Assembly: GCA_035772405.1 (NCBI GenBank)
Contig: JAYKKM010000376.1
Span: 445,001 to 509,000 of the forward strand
Source: Chrysogorgia sp. JL179-B06
Lineage: Eukaryota; Cnidaria; Anthozoa; Scleralcyonacea; Chrysogorgiidae
Direction: 5' to 3'
Length of the DNA: 64,000 nucleotides
In this document: piece by piece, positions 1-53,314 of the stretch
Position numbering within the stretch: position 1 is the first letter of the stretch
Layout: each line of letters opens with the position of its first letter
Made by a program: the position numbers and the translations under genes
The notes under the pieces: generated by a model
Databases searched by the model: none
Told to the model about the DNA's origin: nothing
What the model saw: only the letters and a program-made list of their open reading frames with translations

Positions 1-780
1 CTAGCTACAATCCAGCAAACTTTAAACAACTAGAAACATGGCCGCTTTGGCGAGCAGAAGGTCTTTCACTCTTGTTCGTCGCTTCGTGGCCGAATTTGAG
101 AAGACCACTTGAATGCCACCCGTTGATTGACCAAAAGAGCATGAAAATAACAACATTCAAAGGCTTTTGGAACTATTCTGCCATGGAAATATTCGAGTTT
201 TATCGTGCTCTACGAACAGTGTTAACACTGACGAATGTATCGCGAGGCACACATTTCGCATCGCCCATAGGGTTGTTGGTCTATTCGACCAATTTCTAGC
301 ACAAGATTAACAAGATTACTATGGCTAACATAGCAGAAGTTCCAGATCGGCTGACTGTAAATACATGAGCTAGGGAACCATCTAGACCTCGCGGTAAGCG
401 AATGTTTTTCAGTTTAAAATGTAGCTTAGTTAACACGTAACACATATCGAGGCACACATCTGAGAAATGTAAGCGCCAACAATGCTAAATTTTGAATTAT
501 TTAAGTTCACTGTGTTATTCCTAGTAGCCATATGAGGTATTATGCGCATGCGCGTCGCCATCTTGTCCCAAATTTCTGGTAATGTGTTCTATCAGATTTA
601 AAGACACTGATGTTTTATTAATGAGTGTTGTATCACATTTAAAGACACTGATGTTTTATAAATGAGTGTTCTATCACATTTAAAGACACTGATGTTTTAT
701 TAATCAGTTCTCTACTACATGGTAGAAACATTGATTAAAGATGCATTTCTTTTGTGTTTTCTTCATGCATTATTAATGAG
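1..780. other. No gene recognised; 41-bp direct repeats at 581-710
   Basis: I see no coding signal here. The part at about 581-710 is three direct copies of a ~41-bp unit containing CATTTAAAGACACTGATG, differing by a few bases. The stretch is likely intron of the metalloprotease gene, whose 3' exons should lie further left. Confidence 0.6.
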
Positions 781-787
781 TTTTTGA

Positions 788-798
788 AATATATATAT

Positions 799-842
<44 letters not shown>

Positions 843-923
843 TCTTACTCTGATGAAGGGCTCCGCTTGAAACGTCACTATCTCGTCACTAAATTCTTGG
901 CAGTTTACCACCTTTTCACTTTG

Positions 924-995
<72 letters not shown>

Positions 996-1047
996 TTGCG
1001 ATATTCAGTCACTCGCGGTCATATATATATATATATATATACATATA

Positions 1048-1135
<88 letters not shown>
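788..1135. repeat. (TA)n microsatellites around a Penelope-type tail
   Basis: Runs of TA at about 788-841, 925-1011 and 1021-1135. Between the first two (842-924) lies a single-copy-looking block with CTGATGA, CCGCTTGAAACGTC and GGCAGTTTACCACC. The same block is found at 16.8 kb and beside the GIY-YIG fragment at 48.2 kb, so it is the tail of a Penelope-like element. Confidence 0.8.
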
Positions 1136-1137
<2 letters not shown>

Positions 1138-1138
1138 A

Positions 1139-1250
1139 AATGAAAAGTTTCGGTTGCTACTCCGAGTTTCACGCGGTTAAGCGATCGTCAGTTGCCTGAC
1201 GATCGCTTAACCGCGTGAAACTCGGAGTAGCAACCGAAACTTTTCATTTT
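1139..1250. repeat. Near-perfect palindrome made of two Penelope-type 3' ends
   Basis: The arms (about 1137-1190 and 1197-1250) are exact reverse complements around a 6-base centre GTTGCC. The same unit occurs once at 37957-38010, directly after a Penelope reverse-transcriptase/GIY-YIG fragment, so the palindrome is two such tails in opposite orientation. It is flanked by (TA)n. Confidence 0.85.
1191..1234 (+). ncRNA. Hammerhead ribozyme (Penelope-type, short stem III)
   Basis: Stem I GTTGC (1191-1195) pairs with GCAAC (1230-1234), all five bases. The core CTGACGA is at 1196-1202. Stem II CGC/GCG is 1204-1206 with 1213-1215. GAAA is 1217-1220. Stem III is only AC/GT (1220-1221 with 1227-1228), closed by a 5-base loop. 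The predicted cut follows A1229 (GTA^). Very short stem III hammerheads are known from the terminal repeats of Penelope-like retroelements. Activity is inference. Confidence 0.75.
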
Positions 1251-1340
1251 AAATATATTACCTCGCTCTACCTATAATGGTATTGAGCGCTCTTTTATAT
1301 TATACCAATGCTATAACTTTTTCGTTATACTCACTACTTG

Positions 1341-1344
<4 letters not shown>

Positions 1345-1434
<90 letters not shown>
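1345..1434. repeat. (TA)n microsatellite
   Basis: Almost pure TA between the two palindromes, with one AA interruption at 1391. Confidence 0.95.
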
Positions 1435-1436
<2 letters not shown>

Positions 1437-1571
1437 TTTTCGCTTACCTCAAAACTGGTCTGCTACAACTTGTTTCATCTGTAAAAGAATCTTCAGGCAG
1501 TGACCCTGAAGATTCTTTTACAGATGAAACAAGTTGTAGCAGACCAGTTTTGAGGTAAGCGAAAATCTATT
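1437..1571. repeat. Second palindrome of Penelope-type tails
   Basis: Two arms of about 63 bp (TAGATTTTCGCTTACCTC... and its complement) meet at a centre near 1498-1504. Each arm contains a hammerhead-type core. It is flanked on both sides by (TA)n and followed by TTGAGCACTCTTT, a motif also found downstream of the other tails (about 1290 and 38049). Confidence 0.85.
1460..1500 (-). ncRNA. Hammerhead ribozyme, second family
   Basis: Read on the minus strand: stem I CTGC (1500-1497) with GCAG (1463-1460), core CTGAAGA, stem II TCT/AGA, GAAAC, loop AAGTT, then GTA before the predicted cut. The layout is the same as at 1191-1234 (two-base stem III, GTA cleavage triplet), with different stem sequences. 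The plus-strand mirror copy (1506-1540) has the core but no pairing stem I. Confidence 0.65.
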
Positions 1572-1630
1572 ATTTGCTCTAACTATATGTTGTTGAGCAC
1601 TCTTTGCATTTCGTAGACCAAAACCTACAC

Positions 1631-1832
<202 letters not shown>

Positions 1833-1854
1833 GCAGTAAATTAATAATTTTTAA

Positions 1855-2115
1855 ATTCTCTTTTATCGTTTGCATCGTCCTCGTCCTCATTTACATCGTC
1901 TTATCCTAAACCTCATGTTCATTCTTATCCTCCTCCTCGACCACATCCTTATCTATATCCTTCTCATCGTCATCCTTATCTTGGTTCTCATCTGATATTC
2001 GCTTTCCTTCCTCCTCATCAGCTCATCTTCATCCTTATCGTTATCCACATCGTCACGCTCCTTCTTATCTTTAAATTAATCCATATCCTCATCGTTATTC
2101 TCATCCTTTCTCTCT
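1855..2115. repeat. Pyrimidine-rich degenerate (TCATCC)-like tract
   Basis: About 260 bp of imperfect hexamers such as TCATCC, TCGTCC and TTATCC on the plus strand, with strong strand asymmetry. It lies just downstream of the exon 2359-2209, inside the following intron. Confidence 0.6.
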
Positions 2116-2208
2116 CTCAACCTAATGCTTGTCCCCGTCAATTGTCTGTCCTCATTTTTCTTATTATTATTTTTATACCGTTAATTTCATAATAATTTTT
2201 TTCCTTAC

Positions 2209-43581
<41,373 letters not shown>

Positions 43582-44755
43582 TTTTCTTAGTTTATGGCAG
43601 TTATCACCAATGCGTTCACGAAAACTCTGCTTGTGAATTCTGCTCTGAAGAAGTCCTCTTTAAATGTTTTCTTTTAAAAATAAATTATACTAAATCCAAT
43701 TTAATTCCCAGCTGTGTTAACCATGCACAAAGCATATTGATTGATTTTACTTATTAAGAAAACAGTGAAATATCATGTTTTTTTCTTATTAAAATTTAGA
43801 CCTGATCCACTTAGCTGATTAAAATTATATTAGCATCCAGTTCCACAAATCTGTTACCGTAATTGTAAAATCTCTGACAATCAAATCGCTTGAATAAGAT
43901 ATAAATAGGTCAAATGAATAAAGCTGACCGCGCTTGCGTACTTCATGGTTGAACCAATCTCAATAGATCTTTAAAAAACCTGATCTGCGGCTTATCAACT
44001 GAAAAGACTAATTTACCCTAAAACTAAAAATTAGAATATAATTGTACGATCTTGTTTGGATAGTGTAAACTGTTTTATAATGTGATCTTTGAGTTGGGTT
44101 TTCCTAAATTACGCGATTGGTTTGACTTACGCTAAATCTATCACTAAATATTAAAACATAAACCCTAAAAGGTTCGTGCACTTACGAAATGTGCAGAACA
44201 ATACCAGTGTAGAGTTTCGAGTGAAGGCCATTCGCCTGAGAGGTTTTTGCTGATTTTATCAGCCATTTGCCATCAGCCATTTGCTGATTTTATAAAGTAA
44301 GTATTTCTCAAGTACTATTTTTTAACTCGTTGTCAAATAATCTATGGATCAAAACCTTTCCAATTTTTAGTTGACTTTAGCGATGTCTCAAATGGCTTAA
44401 ACTTGAGAATTATATTTGACTGTCGTCAACATCATTTAGCTCTGCTTTTCACTGAAAATTGGTTTTAGTTAAAACAATTAATTAAACATTTTTCTGCCAA
44501 CGTTTTATTGTCCCGATTATTTCATCGAATTTTTCATGTAAACATGTGCCAACGCTGCCTTTATGGCCCATACTACGTAGATTTATTTAAAATTTACTTC
44601 GTGACAGTTAATAATTTTTTAGAACATATTAAACATTTTGGGAGTAGTAAAATTCCCATCCATTACTGCATATTCAACGCGCAGTAAGTTGTCCGTATTC
44701 TCACTTAACGCTGGTTCTTATATAATCGTCCGGAACGTCCGAGTAGTCTCAGTTA

Positions 44756-45612
44756 AGGCCGTTTTCCATACAGCGAAATTTTCCGCGCGATCGATATTTT
44801 CCGAGCGACATTTTCCGCGCGGCGCCCAATTTGAATTTCCATAACATTTTGAAACGCGAAAATTGAAAGATGTAAATAAACATGCCGTATTAAACAAGAG
44901 AGAGTTCCTTCGAAGAAAGCTATTACTTTTAACACTTTTGCGACTTAAAGTTAAGAGAAAAAAAGAAGATATCTAAGAGATTTTGGTTTCGAAAATTATT
45001 TTTGGAAAGAACTATTGAAGGGAGAATATGAAATGTTAGTGAAAGATTTACTTCTGTTCGATCACGAGTACTTCTTCAGATGTTTTCGAATGGATCCCAC
45101 GAAATTTGAGCAGCTGCTCTCGTGGGTTGCACCACATATACATAAATCTTTAAAAGTACGTGAAGTCACGAGCCCCGCAGCAGAGAGGCTATGTATTACA
45201 TTACGATATCTAGCAACAAGAGATACTCAGACCTCTCAGATGCTCATTCTTCGTCGACTTCATGGTTTTCAGCTCCGACTGTATCCTCAAATTGCTCATC
45301 TCCTTGGAGCAGAAGAATTTCAGAAGGCTGTGACGCATTACTGCGCTGCTGTTGTATTTGCATGAACCAAGATGTTGCTCCGCCATTGTGAACTGGTGTT
45401 TCTTTTCTTGTTTCGTTTTGATTGGTTGAATTATTTGTCGCTAATCAGATCGCGCGGTAAAGTAGAACATCTCTCAACTTTTCGATCTCCACGGGCGGAA
45501 ACTGTTCGAGCGGATGGGATTTTCATATAAATCAACAATACGCATGCTCAGAAACAAGATCGCTCGGAAAATATCGTCCGCGCGGAAAATTTCGCTGTAT
45601 GGAAAACAGCCT
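44756..45612 (+). mobile_element. PIF/Harbinger element, internally deleted
   Basis: Ends AGGCCGTTTTCCATACAGCG and (inverted) AGGCTGTTTTCCATACAGCG, flanked by TTA (44753-44755, 45613-45615), the 3-bp duplication typical of PIF/Harbinger. Its 857 bp hold only the first part of a transposase. Confidence 0.9.
45015..45365 (+). pseudogene. PIF/Harbinger transposase, N-terminal part
   Basis: About 116 residues with HEYFFRCFRMDPTKFEQLL, SPAAERLCITLRYLATRDTQ and, at the end, a divergent frame. This is the helical N-terminus of Harbinger nucleases (HARBI1-like). The DDE catalytic part is missing. Confidence 0.8.
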
Positions 45613-45969
45613 TTAAGGTTTATTCTAATTACCGCCGACGTCGTCCCAGTGTAGTTAAGTACTCATGCCGCTGACAAGATAATGAATCATATTTGTCCGT
45701 TCGATGGTGGATTTCCGGTTGTATGGCCAAAGTATTTTCACTTGGCCGATATTTCTTCAAAATGGCGCAAAATAATGACACCAAAGTCAAAATCGGTTTA
45801 ATCATGCGTTATATATTGTACCACTATTTTAATAAAACTTACGGGTAACGAAGGTAAAACGTGGCCGGATGTTTTTCAATCTAACAGGAGTTGCACAAAT
45901 GGGGTTGAAATTTTGTTTTATATGTTTCATATTATGTAAAAACGAAAACTTTTGAAAATGCAGCGGGCC

Positions 45970-46205
45970 ATGGATAAATGAATAAAATTGTGATGCAAAA
46001 AGTCTGTAGCATTGAGAAACGATATTGTTTATCTAATTATAAATATCAAAGCCCAGCATATTATTTTCATAAAAGCCATTGAGTCGGACACGAGAGTAAA
46101 ATCATAATATTTAATAAAGTTCTAACGTTTCGTTGTTATTATCACAACATCTTCAGAGAATAATTTACATGAGTGTAGTGAGACTAAATATATAATTACA
46201 GAGTT
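45970..46205 (-). repeat. Penelope-type tail (CTGAAGATG / GAAACGTTAG)
   Basis: On the minus strand CTCTGAAGATGTTGTG, then AACAACGAAACGTTAGAAC and TTTATTAAATATTATG. It has the same layout as the CTGATGA...GAAACGTCAG tails at 0.85, 16.8 and 48.2 kb: core, short hairpin, GAAACGTYAG. Confidence 0.55.
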
Positions 46206-46804
46206 GTCATAAAATATGCATGCAATTTTGCTGTACGTAGAGTCACGTTAATCACTTTAATCCAAAATAACTAACACAATACAATACTTTGCTGTACATA
46301 CAACAACTTAATGAAACAGTTACAACTTACAATGTTTACGTGTCAGCCAATCTCTAGGATATCACGAGGCAATGTTCTTATTTATCACAGGTATCTTTGG
46401 ATGTATAGGTTGTTAATGAAACTAGAAATGTATTCTCATCCGCTTCACTTGGTTTGTGATGAAACGAAAACACTTTTTTAATAGATAATTTTAGATAAAT
46501 AACTTTAAAGAAAAGCAATACTATGTTCCAGCACATCTCATTGTTCGGTGGTTCGATCATTTCACGCGTGTTTTCAAAGTTTCACAAAATTACCAACGGA
46601 TCACCTATACATCATTCATATTGTTCACCCGCAATTCAAGGATATATTTAAATTTGTCACCACGACAAGCTCGTTATTCTGTTATTATATTTATGTTGCT
46701 GATCCAGGAACTAAATACGAGAATAAACTGGCCTATTGGCCTATATTAAAATGTCCCATTGTGGATATGTTGACACAACAGATTGTGCTAATCAGTAGGA
46801 AAAT

Positions 46805-47290
46805 TACGGAATATCGTAATTTGCAATCTTGTACCCAGGGCATTTTGCCTCCACGGCGGAAGGTCGGCGAAAATGGCCCTGGGATCGGCTCGGCTGGTCA
46901 CATGACACCCAGAATTTCTTTAGTGTTTAGATATGATAATTTTTGTGGTCTTTGTTCCATTGCCTTTGTCTACTTTGTTGACCTGAATAATTGAGAAATA
47001 TTCAATGCTCTTCAGAGTTGTTCATGTCAGCATTCGTCGGCATAAAAGCAGCTAACAAGCTTAATAATCCACCATATATACATCCATAGTTATCTCTTAC
47101 AAAAGGTATGAAGAAGCATATATCCAAATTAGCGAAAGCTATCACTTCAAATTTGCTGTAAAATTTGAAGACAGCATTCAGATTTAGATGAATAAATTAT
47201 ACTCGGCTGAATTAATGACAAGCCAATCGCATTATAGAATGGACGTGGAGGCAAAATGCCATGGGTACGAGGTTGCGTAATTTGAGGTTG
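46805..47290. mobile_element. Inverted-repeat element GTACCCAGGGCATTTTGCC
   Basis: TTGTACCCAGGGCATTTTGCC with CTCCACG at the left and the complement (CGTGGAGGCAAAATGCCATGG) at 47247-47285. Next to the left end is GGTCGGCGAAAATGGCC, also seen at 5397. No coding sequence. Confidence 0.55.
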
Positions 47291-47919
47291 TAAAAATACT
47301 CGTAATTCGTATATTAATGGTGAACTAGGGTTGTCTATCACATGACGTCTGACGTCATGTGCAGGGTAAAGCTTCTTCTCAAAGTTATTTTAGTAATTGC
47401 TATCATAACATAAACTGGGCAATACATGGCCCCACGATAAATAGGAAAAAGGTACGGCATACAACACTTTTCAGTACATGAACCACGCTCATAATCAAAA
47501 TGGTGGCATTTTTACTTGGTTTATTCAACTATTAAAATGTGTTGCGAACATTTTCATGGCACCAAACTTCTATATTCCGACAAGCTAAATCATATACTTC
47601 CATTTATACAACAACTTTAGTATTTCCAGCTATTTGATATTGGCTGAAAACTATGCGTTATTACAGTATAGATACACAGTTGACGTCACAGAGTCGTGAC
47701 CTAGCAGCTTGAAGTATCAGCCAATCAGACCTGTTGTGTTTCTTTCGTTAACCAATCAGGTCATGTTAATTGTATAGATCACTGATGACGTAATTAAACA
47801 TGATTTTCATTTGTTGATGATTTTTTACCCCGTAATTTCCCTCTCTTCAAAAGCCCTGTCCACTTGACGATTTAAGAATGTTAAAGTTCGGAAAATTTAG
47901 TATTTGATGTATAAAACAA

Positions 47920-48110
47920 ATAGATTACATTTTTCCGTGTGTTTGTACTGTAATAGATGCACAGAAGACGTCATAGCGTGTAAAGAACAAAAGTCACGGT
48001 ACTCGTCCCGGCGGCGCTGCCGTACTTTTTTGTTCTTTACACGCTATGACGTCATCTGTGCATCTATTGTACACACGCACGGAAAATGTAATCTATTTGT
48101 TAAATAAAAA
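47920..48110. repeat. Hairpin with ~75-bp arms
   Basis: AGATTACATTTTTCCGTGTG through GACGTCATAGCGTGTAAAGA, and its complement on the right, around a GC-rich centre at about 48005-48025. MITE-like. Confidence 0.8.
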
Positions 48111-48189
48111 GTACTTGTTTTTTGTTGCCAATGTCCTTTAACGTATTTATCAGCTGTATAAAAGTAGAGAGCTGCGTAGACAGTGTTTT

Positions 48190-48985
48190 GGATATATACT
48201 GTAGCAGAGTGAAAAGGTGGTAAACTGACGAAATACTGACGTTTCGAGCGGAGCCCTTCATCAGAGTAAGACGAGATGAAATAAAATAAATAGGGCTTAT
48301 ATATATGCTAAAAGGGTGTCACAAGTAGAAAGTAGCCAATCAAATGCACGGCCGGAGATAAACAAACTAATAATGAGATGCGAAAATTTAAATCATTTGC
48401 TATTTTTACAGTCGATCAGCAAACAGACTGAGGGGGAGGGAGAAATGACAGGTCCAATATTCCAGGGGATTATGCGATAGTAAAGCGGTAAGAAGCAAAA
48501 ACTTGAAAATGAAATGAAATTGCATGAGCTAATAATAAAAAAGTTCCACGCAAACTAAAATAACAAAAAAACGTGTAGGAAATTAAAGAAAAGAAAAACG
48601 TTCGTTAAGACCAAGAGGATGTGTGGTGCCAAGTTTAAAAATGATACGCTTCTCTTGCCGTTTTCCGTTATCGTTTCCACATGAGATGGAAAGGATGGCA
48701 CAGACTTTTATATCTGAAACCAAATGGTTAGAGCTGCTGAAATGACGGGCTACAGGTTTGTCAACATCATTGTTCTTCACAGAACGGAGATGTTCAGCAA
48801 ACCTGTCTGAAAGGCGTCGCACAGTTTCACCGATGTAGATTTTAGGGCATTTATCGCAAGGCATGCAATAAATGATGTTGGTGGACGTGCATGAAAAAGT
48901 ATGACGGATTGTGTGGTCGGTATGTGTGTGTACTGTATGTGTGTGTACTTTTACGTGAGATGACAAGGCCGTCTATTACGTCCCA
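48190..48985 (-). mobile_element. Penelope-like element 3' part with GIY-YIG
   Basis: Contains the GIY-YIG frame 48966-48583, then on the minus strand the 3' tail (CTGATGAAGGGCTCCGCTCG at 48268-48249, GAAACGTCAG, GTTTACCACC). This links that tail, seen also at 0.85 and 16.8 kb, to Penelope-like elements. Confidence 0.85.
48583..48966 (-). pseudogene. GIY-YIG endonuclease domain of a Penelope-like element
   Basis: 127 residues with NIIYCMPCDKCPKIYIGETV and RLSDRFAEHLRSVKNND, the GIY-YIG core with its Arg and Glu region, then ARHFSSSNHLVSDIKVCAI and EKRIIFKLGT. The stop follows at LNERFSFL, a normal C-terminus for this family. The reverse transcriptase is absent, so the copy is 5'-truncated. 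Confidence 0.85.
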
Positions 48986-49020
48986 GTCCAATTAAGTCGA
49001 CTGAATCAAATAAAACTTAC

Positions 49021-49069
49021 CTGCAAATAGAAAGACAACAACTGTAAACGACTTGATCCAGTAAAACAT
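49021..49069 (-). CDS. Second signal-peptide exon, possible alternative first exon
   Basis: ATG at 49069-49067, encoding MFYWIKSFTVVVFLFA, then a GTAAGT donor at 49020-49015 with one nucleotide left over (phase 1). Length, hydrophobic nature and phase all match the signal exon at 43581-43530, and it lies on the same strand 5.5 kb upstream. It could be an alternative start of the same gene or the first exon of an overlapping or duplicated gene. A possible acceptor (TTCTTTAG) precedes it by a few tens of bases. Confidence 0.5.
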
Positions 49070-49079
49070 TTTCTTGCAC

Positions 49080-50660
49080 AATTTCTTCAATTTCTAAAGA
49101 AATCACGCAGGTTATTTTTGAGAGAGTAACAAAACTAATCCGAAATATATACAAAGAATAACACGATTTACACGCAATTCAAGGCTATATTTAAATTTGG
49201 TTATAATTGAGAGTCATAATATAATATTTTTCAGTTAAACTAAGGCGACATAATGATCGAAACACGCCAAGCATTTCGACGTAAAAGAAAAAGCATGCGG
49301 TAAAATAATATAAAATAATTCAAAATAATGGTGATTTCTTGGGTATCTTAGTTACTAATTAATTTTACAGGCAAGAGTAACTCTTATGAAACAAATATAA
49401 TCTACTTTTTAAAAGAGCAAAATAATTGTCATTGAGTTTTGACATTGGACCTCATTGTGGACTTTGTATTATATAAAGGTATTTTAATGTCATTAAACCA
49501 CCACATAATTATAGATAAAGAGCAAATTGGTAAGATTTAGTTTAGTAATGCAGCCAAGACCCTAGTATGTTTGGTCTTTCTCATATACCAAATAGAAATC
49601 GCTTCCCTGTAGATTTAAACCAAGGCACATTTCCCTTTCGCTAAAATCGTATCAACAAATCAGAATAAATCAGTGCACGCGGAGTCCCAATCTCATTTAG
49701 AGACAGTTATATTTGTTAATTTTATGAATATTCTAGATCCTAATCCTAACCCAAACCTTACGTTACCCCTAGCAAAAGCTTGACACTTTTATTATCGAAA
49801 TCACTAGAGTGGTGAAAACTCCAATCAAAATATGGCTTCAAAAAATTCATTTTGATCATTTGGCTGATGTTTTCGAATCAAATGGTTTTGCAATTGCAGG
49901 ATCTTTTCTAGCAATGCCAATGGATACTGATGACATCAATGTTAATATTAATGCTTGAATTTTATTTCAAATTATCAAAAATATTAATGCTTGAATATCA
50001 AGCATTAATCAAAAAAAATATCAAGCATATTAATGCTTGAATAGCATTTCGCACTTTCACCTACTTCGATCAATCTACCATGATGTGTAAATATAGGACT
50101 ATTGAAGGTGGCTAACAGTATCTTTTCAGTCAGTATATAGATAGTCTCGTTTCTGCTTTTGACTGCAGTAATCTGTGCATTTGTAAATTGATGATTTAAA
50201 CGCCAGCGTTGAGGTTATGGAGTGTTTGCATGGAAGTTAATTTACGCACAACCGTTTGGCTGAAACATATCAACATTGATATTTAATATCCGGATCCAGA
50301 TGCTACAGCTACAAATCCATTTTTCTCGAAAAACAAGACTTCTAGGTATGAAATTGTTTATTGTAATCCGTGCAAGGCAAATGTATCTTTGAATCATGTG
50401 ATGCATTAACTTCGTATCACGTGGTACATTTAAATTTACCTCATCCAACGTTTGTTTACGAAACAATAATTAACCACTATAGTGATTTCGATAGTATCTG
50501 CAGTGATTGCAGTTAATGTATAGCGGTTAACGTCATAAAAATGGACGACGTTCAAAATCAAAAAAGGACGAGGTTAAAAATCCACAATTTCGAGCAACAC
50601 TTGGACGACGTTGAAAATCCAAAACGACGGCGATGCAAATCCGAAATCTTGAGCAATTCT
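49080..50660. other. No gene recognised; small palindromic TTAATGCTTGAAT cluster
   Basis: Within 49945-50045 the word TATTAATGCTTGAAT occurs three times and once inverted. Otherwise no feature was recognised. Confidence 0.4.
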
Positions 50661-50679
50661 TTGTTAATATGACAATTTA

Positions 50680-51345
50680 CAGCAGATGATCAAGTGCAGG
50701 AGACAAAAATAAACCAGTTTACCGCCCCTTATTGACGTTGTTCGACATCTGTTTTTTAGTGTGAATGAATGACAAAAATGTTCCGCTTATATAGGTGAAT
50801 AACCTGTAAGTGGAACATTTTTTAAAAACCAATAACAATATACGCAACGTTAAACCATACCAGATGAAAGATCCTTGGTAATGTCGTTGTAGGTTATTAA
50901 ATATACTAGTTCATATCATGATTGTGTGAAGATTGTATAATACATCAATCAAAAATTATGCTAAACAAAGAACAGCAAGACATCGTTGAGTACATGACTG
51001 AAAATGCACAAAAAAGAAGGTTCTCTCGTAGGCATACGCATTTCACCTTTAGTCAAAATTAGACCCAGCCTGACTTGATAAGTTGTGGTTGAGACATGGA
51101 CAGCATAAAGAAGATCAGAAACGAAATATTCCACACAGTTACAATGTCCAGAGTCAGGTTTTCGTAACATATGCCTGCGTCATGATTTCAAAAAACAGTA
51201 ATTTGCATGCTATCGATAAGAGATAAAACAGCACGGGGGATTAAAAGTTATTCAACAAAATATATATATATAGATATAATAAGATCGTTATATTATCATG
51301 TATATCTAACCTGTTCAAAAGTATCGGCTGCTAAAGTAGTTAAGA
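50680..51345 (+). repeat. Dispersed repeat copy A (direct)
   Basis: Matches 53315-53940 in order, e.g. AATTTACAGCAG, GTTAAACCATACCA, CAAAGAACAGCAAGACATCG, CACCTTTAGTCAAAATTAGA and GTGGTTGAGACATGGACAGC. No protein of known type. Confidence 0.75.
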
Positions 51346-51860
51346 CATGCAACATTGAATTGGTAAAACCGGAATAAACATTCACATTAAGTTTTATAAA
51401 TGATTTTTTATGATATTTGAGTGATTATGCAGTTAAAAGTGGAGATTGATAGTGTTAATATAACTAGCATTCTGTCTCGCACACGCTGTGTCAAGAAAAA
51501 CGAAACTTTGTCACTTTGTAAATCGCTATCTTGCAAATGTTGTTAAATATGTTTAAAACATGAACTCGGATTTTAGGTTTTAGCAAGTCAGTAGTCCGCA
51601 TAATCGTTAAAAATGCTTTAAGTAGAAATGATTTGCAATTGATAAGAAAGCAGACATATGTTATACTAGCAGGAAAAGTATAGGATTGCGAATTGAAGAG
51701 TTGAAAAGGCGACATAATTGTTATAAAAGCACATACAGAACGTCGTGCTTACAATAGAAACAAACAGAAACCACACACTTCACATGCACGAAACAGATAA
51801 ACGACATTTTCCTGAGGAACTAGCTGTATAAGAGAAGAGAAAAAGTACAAAAAAACTTAC

Positions 51861-51960
51861 CACGTTTCTCTGAATTGGAAGACAAGGTGGTTTTGTGGAC
51901 AAGATGTATCCAATCGATGATCGTCTGGCCAGACAGCAAACGAAACAGTCTCTTACTTAT
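51861..51960 (-). other. Possible 5' untranslated exon (strong donor)
   Basis: On the minus strand the sequence ending CAGAGAAACGTG is followed by a consensus GTAAGT donor at 51860-51855. No ATG lies in the preceding ~100 bases, so if it is an exon it is probably untranslated. It sits upstream of both signal-peptide exons, where the promoter and 5' UTR of the metalloprotease gene would be expected. The 5' limit given is arbitrary. Confidence 0.25.
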
Positions 51961-52144
51961 GTTGTTGCAATAGACAACTGAATTCAATGCCCCCGCTAGC
52001 TTGGAGAGTCAGCGCACAATGCCAAGACGCATAAGCAGAATAAATATTTAACTGATCATGCCCCGGAAAAACATCAGTTCCACCCACGCATATCAAAATA
52101 ATTAAACCAATAACGGCTGTTTATTCTCATTCTGTTGTTGAAAA

Positions 52145-52570
52145 TGCCTATAAAGTCAACAAAATGTTATTGTCTTATTTGGAAGAACTTTTAAACGATA
52201 AAGTAACTTCTTTTGAAGATTTTTGCTTTATCGTTTTGTTTTTTATATATTTCAGTTTGTTTGATATGCAAATGTCTGGAATTTCACACATGCATAATGA
52301 CTTACCGAATAAGTTTGTGTATCACATTACATTCTCAAACACATGTTATTCACACTTTAGTGTTTTCATTTCGTGAAGGCAAAGATATATAACATTCTCT
52401 GATAAGTCATTATACATGTGTGACGAAATTCCAGACATTTGCATATCAAACAAACTGAAATATATAAAAAATAAAGCGAAGAAACGAAAATCTTCAAAAG
52501 AAGTTACTTTATCATTTTAAAAGTTCTTCCAAATAAGACAATAATTTTTTGACGTTATAAGCATTTATAT
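52145..52570. mobile_element. Hairpin MITE with ~150-bp arms
   Basis: TTATTGTCTTATTTGGAAGA, TTTGATATGCAAATGTCTGG and others pair with the right arm. The apparent frame at 52164-52376 is an accident of the arm. Confidence 0.8.
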
Positions 52571-53314
52571 CAGTTCTTTTAGGACGAAACAGTTCAACTC
52601 ACTTTGACTTCATTAATTGATTTGCTTCAGCGTAGCAGATTTTGTTATTGACTCCCTAATATAAAAAACAGCACACGTTTTCATTAATCAGAAACTTGTT
52701 GATGTGAAGTGAAACCAATTTTTTACGTGCATGGCTAGTTAATTGGTGAAAGATATAGAGGGTTTTCGTCAATATTTTGTCATTTATTAAAGTAGCTTTT
52801 GTTGAATCAAACCAAACTGGTTTAAATGCTTACGGTTTATCGTCAAATTTCTCTCGAACGGCATAATCAATTCCCAGCATTTTGTTTTTGATCCAGCTGT
52901 CCTCCATTGACCTGTACCAAGTGATTGATTATGCAGTACGAGTATAAAAACATATTAGAACGCGTAATTCACATTAGTTCGGTTTGATATTGCCGATCAA
53001 ACCGAGTCCATTGAGCAGCTTAATGGCGACGACATTCTTAAATTCAAACACCATGTATGCACCACTTTCAACATTTTTTGAAACATTTTTGAAGATTGAT
53101 ACTTAATTCACAGTAATTGCAGTCAGTATTCAGGGTAAACTAGATTAAAACTCTTTGCTGTTGACGTCGTCTGCAAATCATAAAAATGATTTACGCAGCG
53201 CATTCTGCGGACTAATAATTATCGATACTTGGATTGTCATTCGGCATCAGAAAGATATTGGTAACTAAAGGTTTAAAATGCAAAATGTTGAGAAAATATT
53301 TGATATCATGACAA

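Noticed and set aside
842..924. CTGATGA...GAAACGTC block as an active hammerhead
   Set aside because: There is no loop between GAAAC and GTC to form stem III, and the flanks do not pair as stem I. Reported instead as a motif family.
46548..46994. 148-codon frame
   Set aside because: Overlaps the inverted-repeat element at 46.8 kb and has no recognisable domain.
52164..52376. 70-codon frame
   Set aside because: Lies in the arm of a hairpin MITE.
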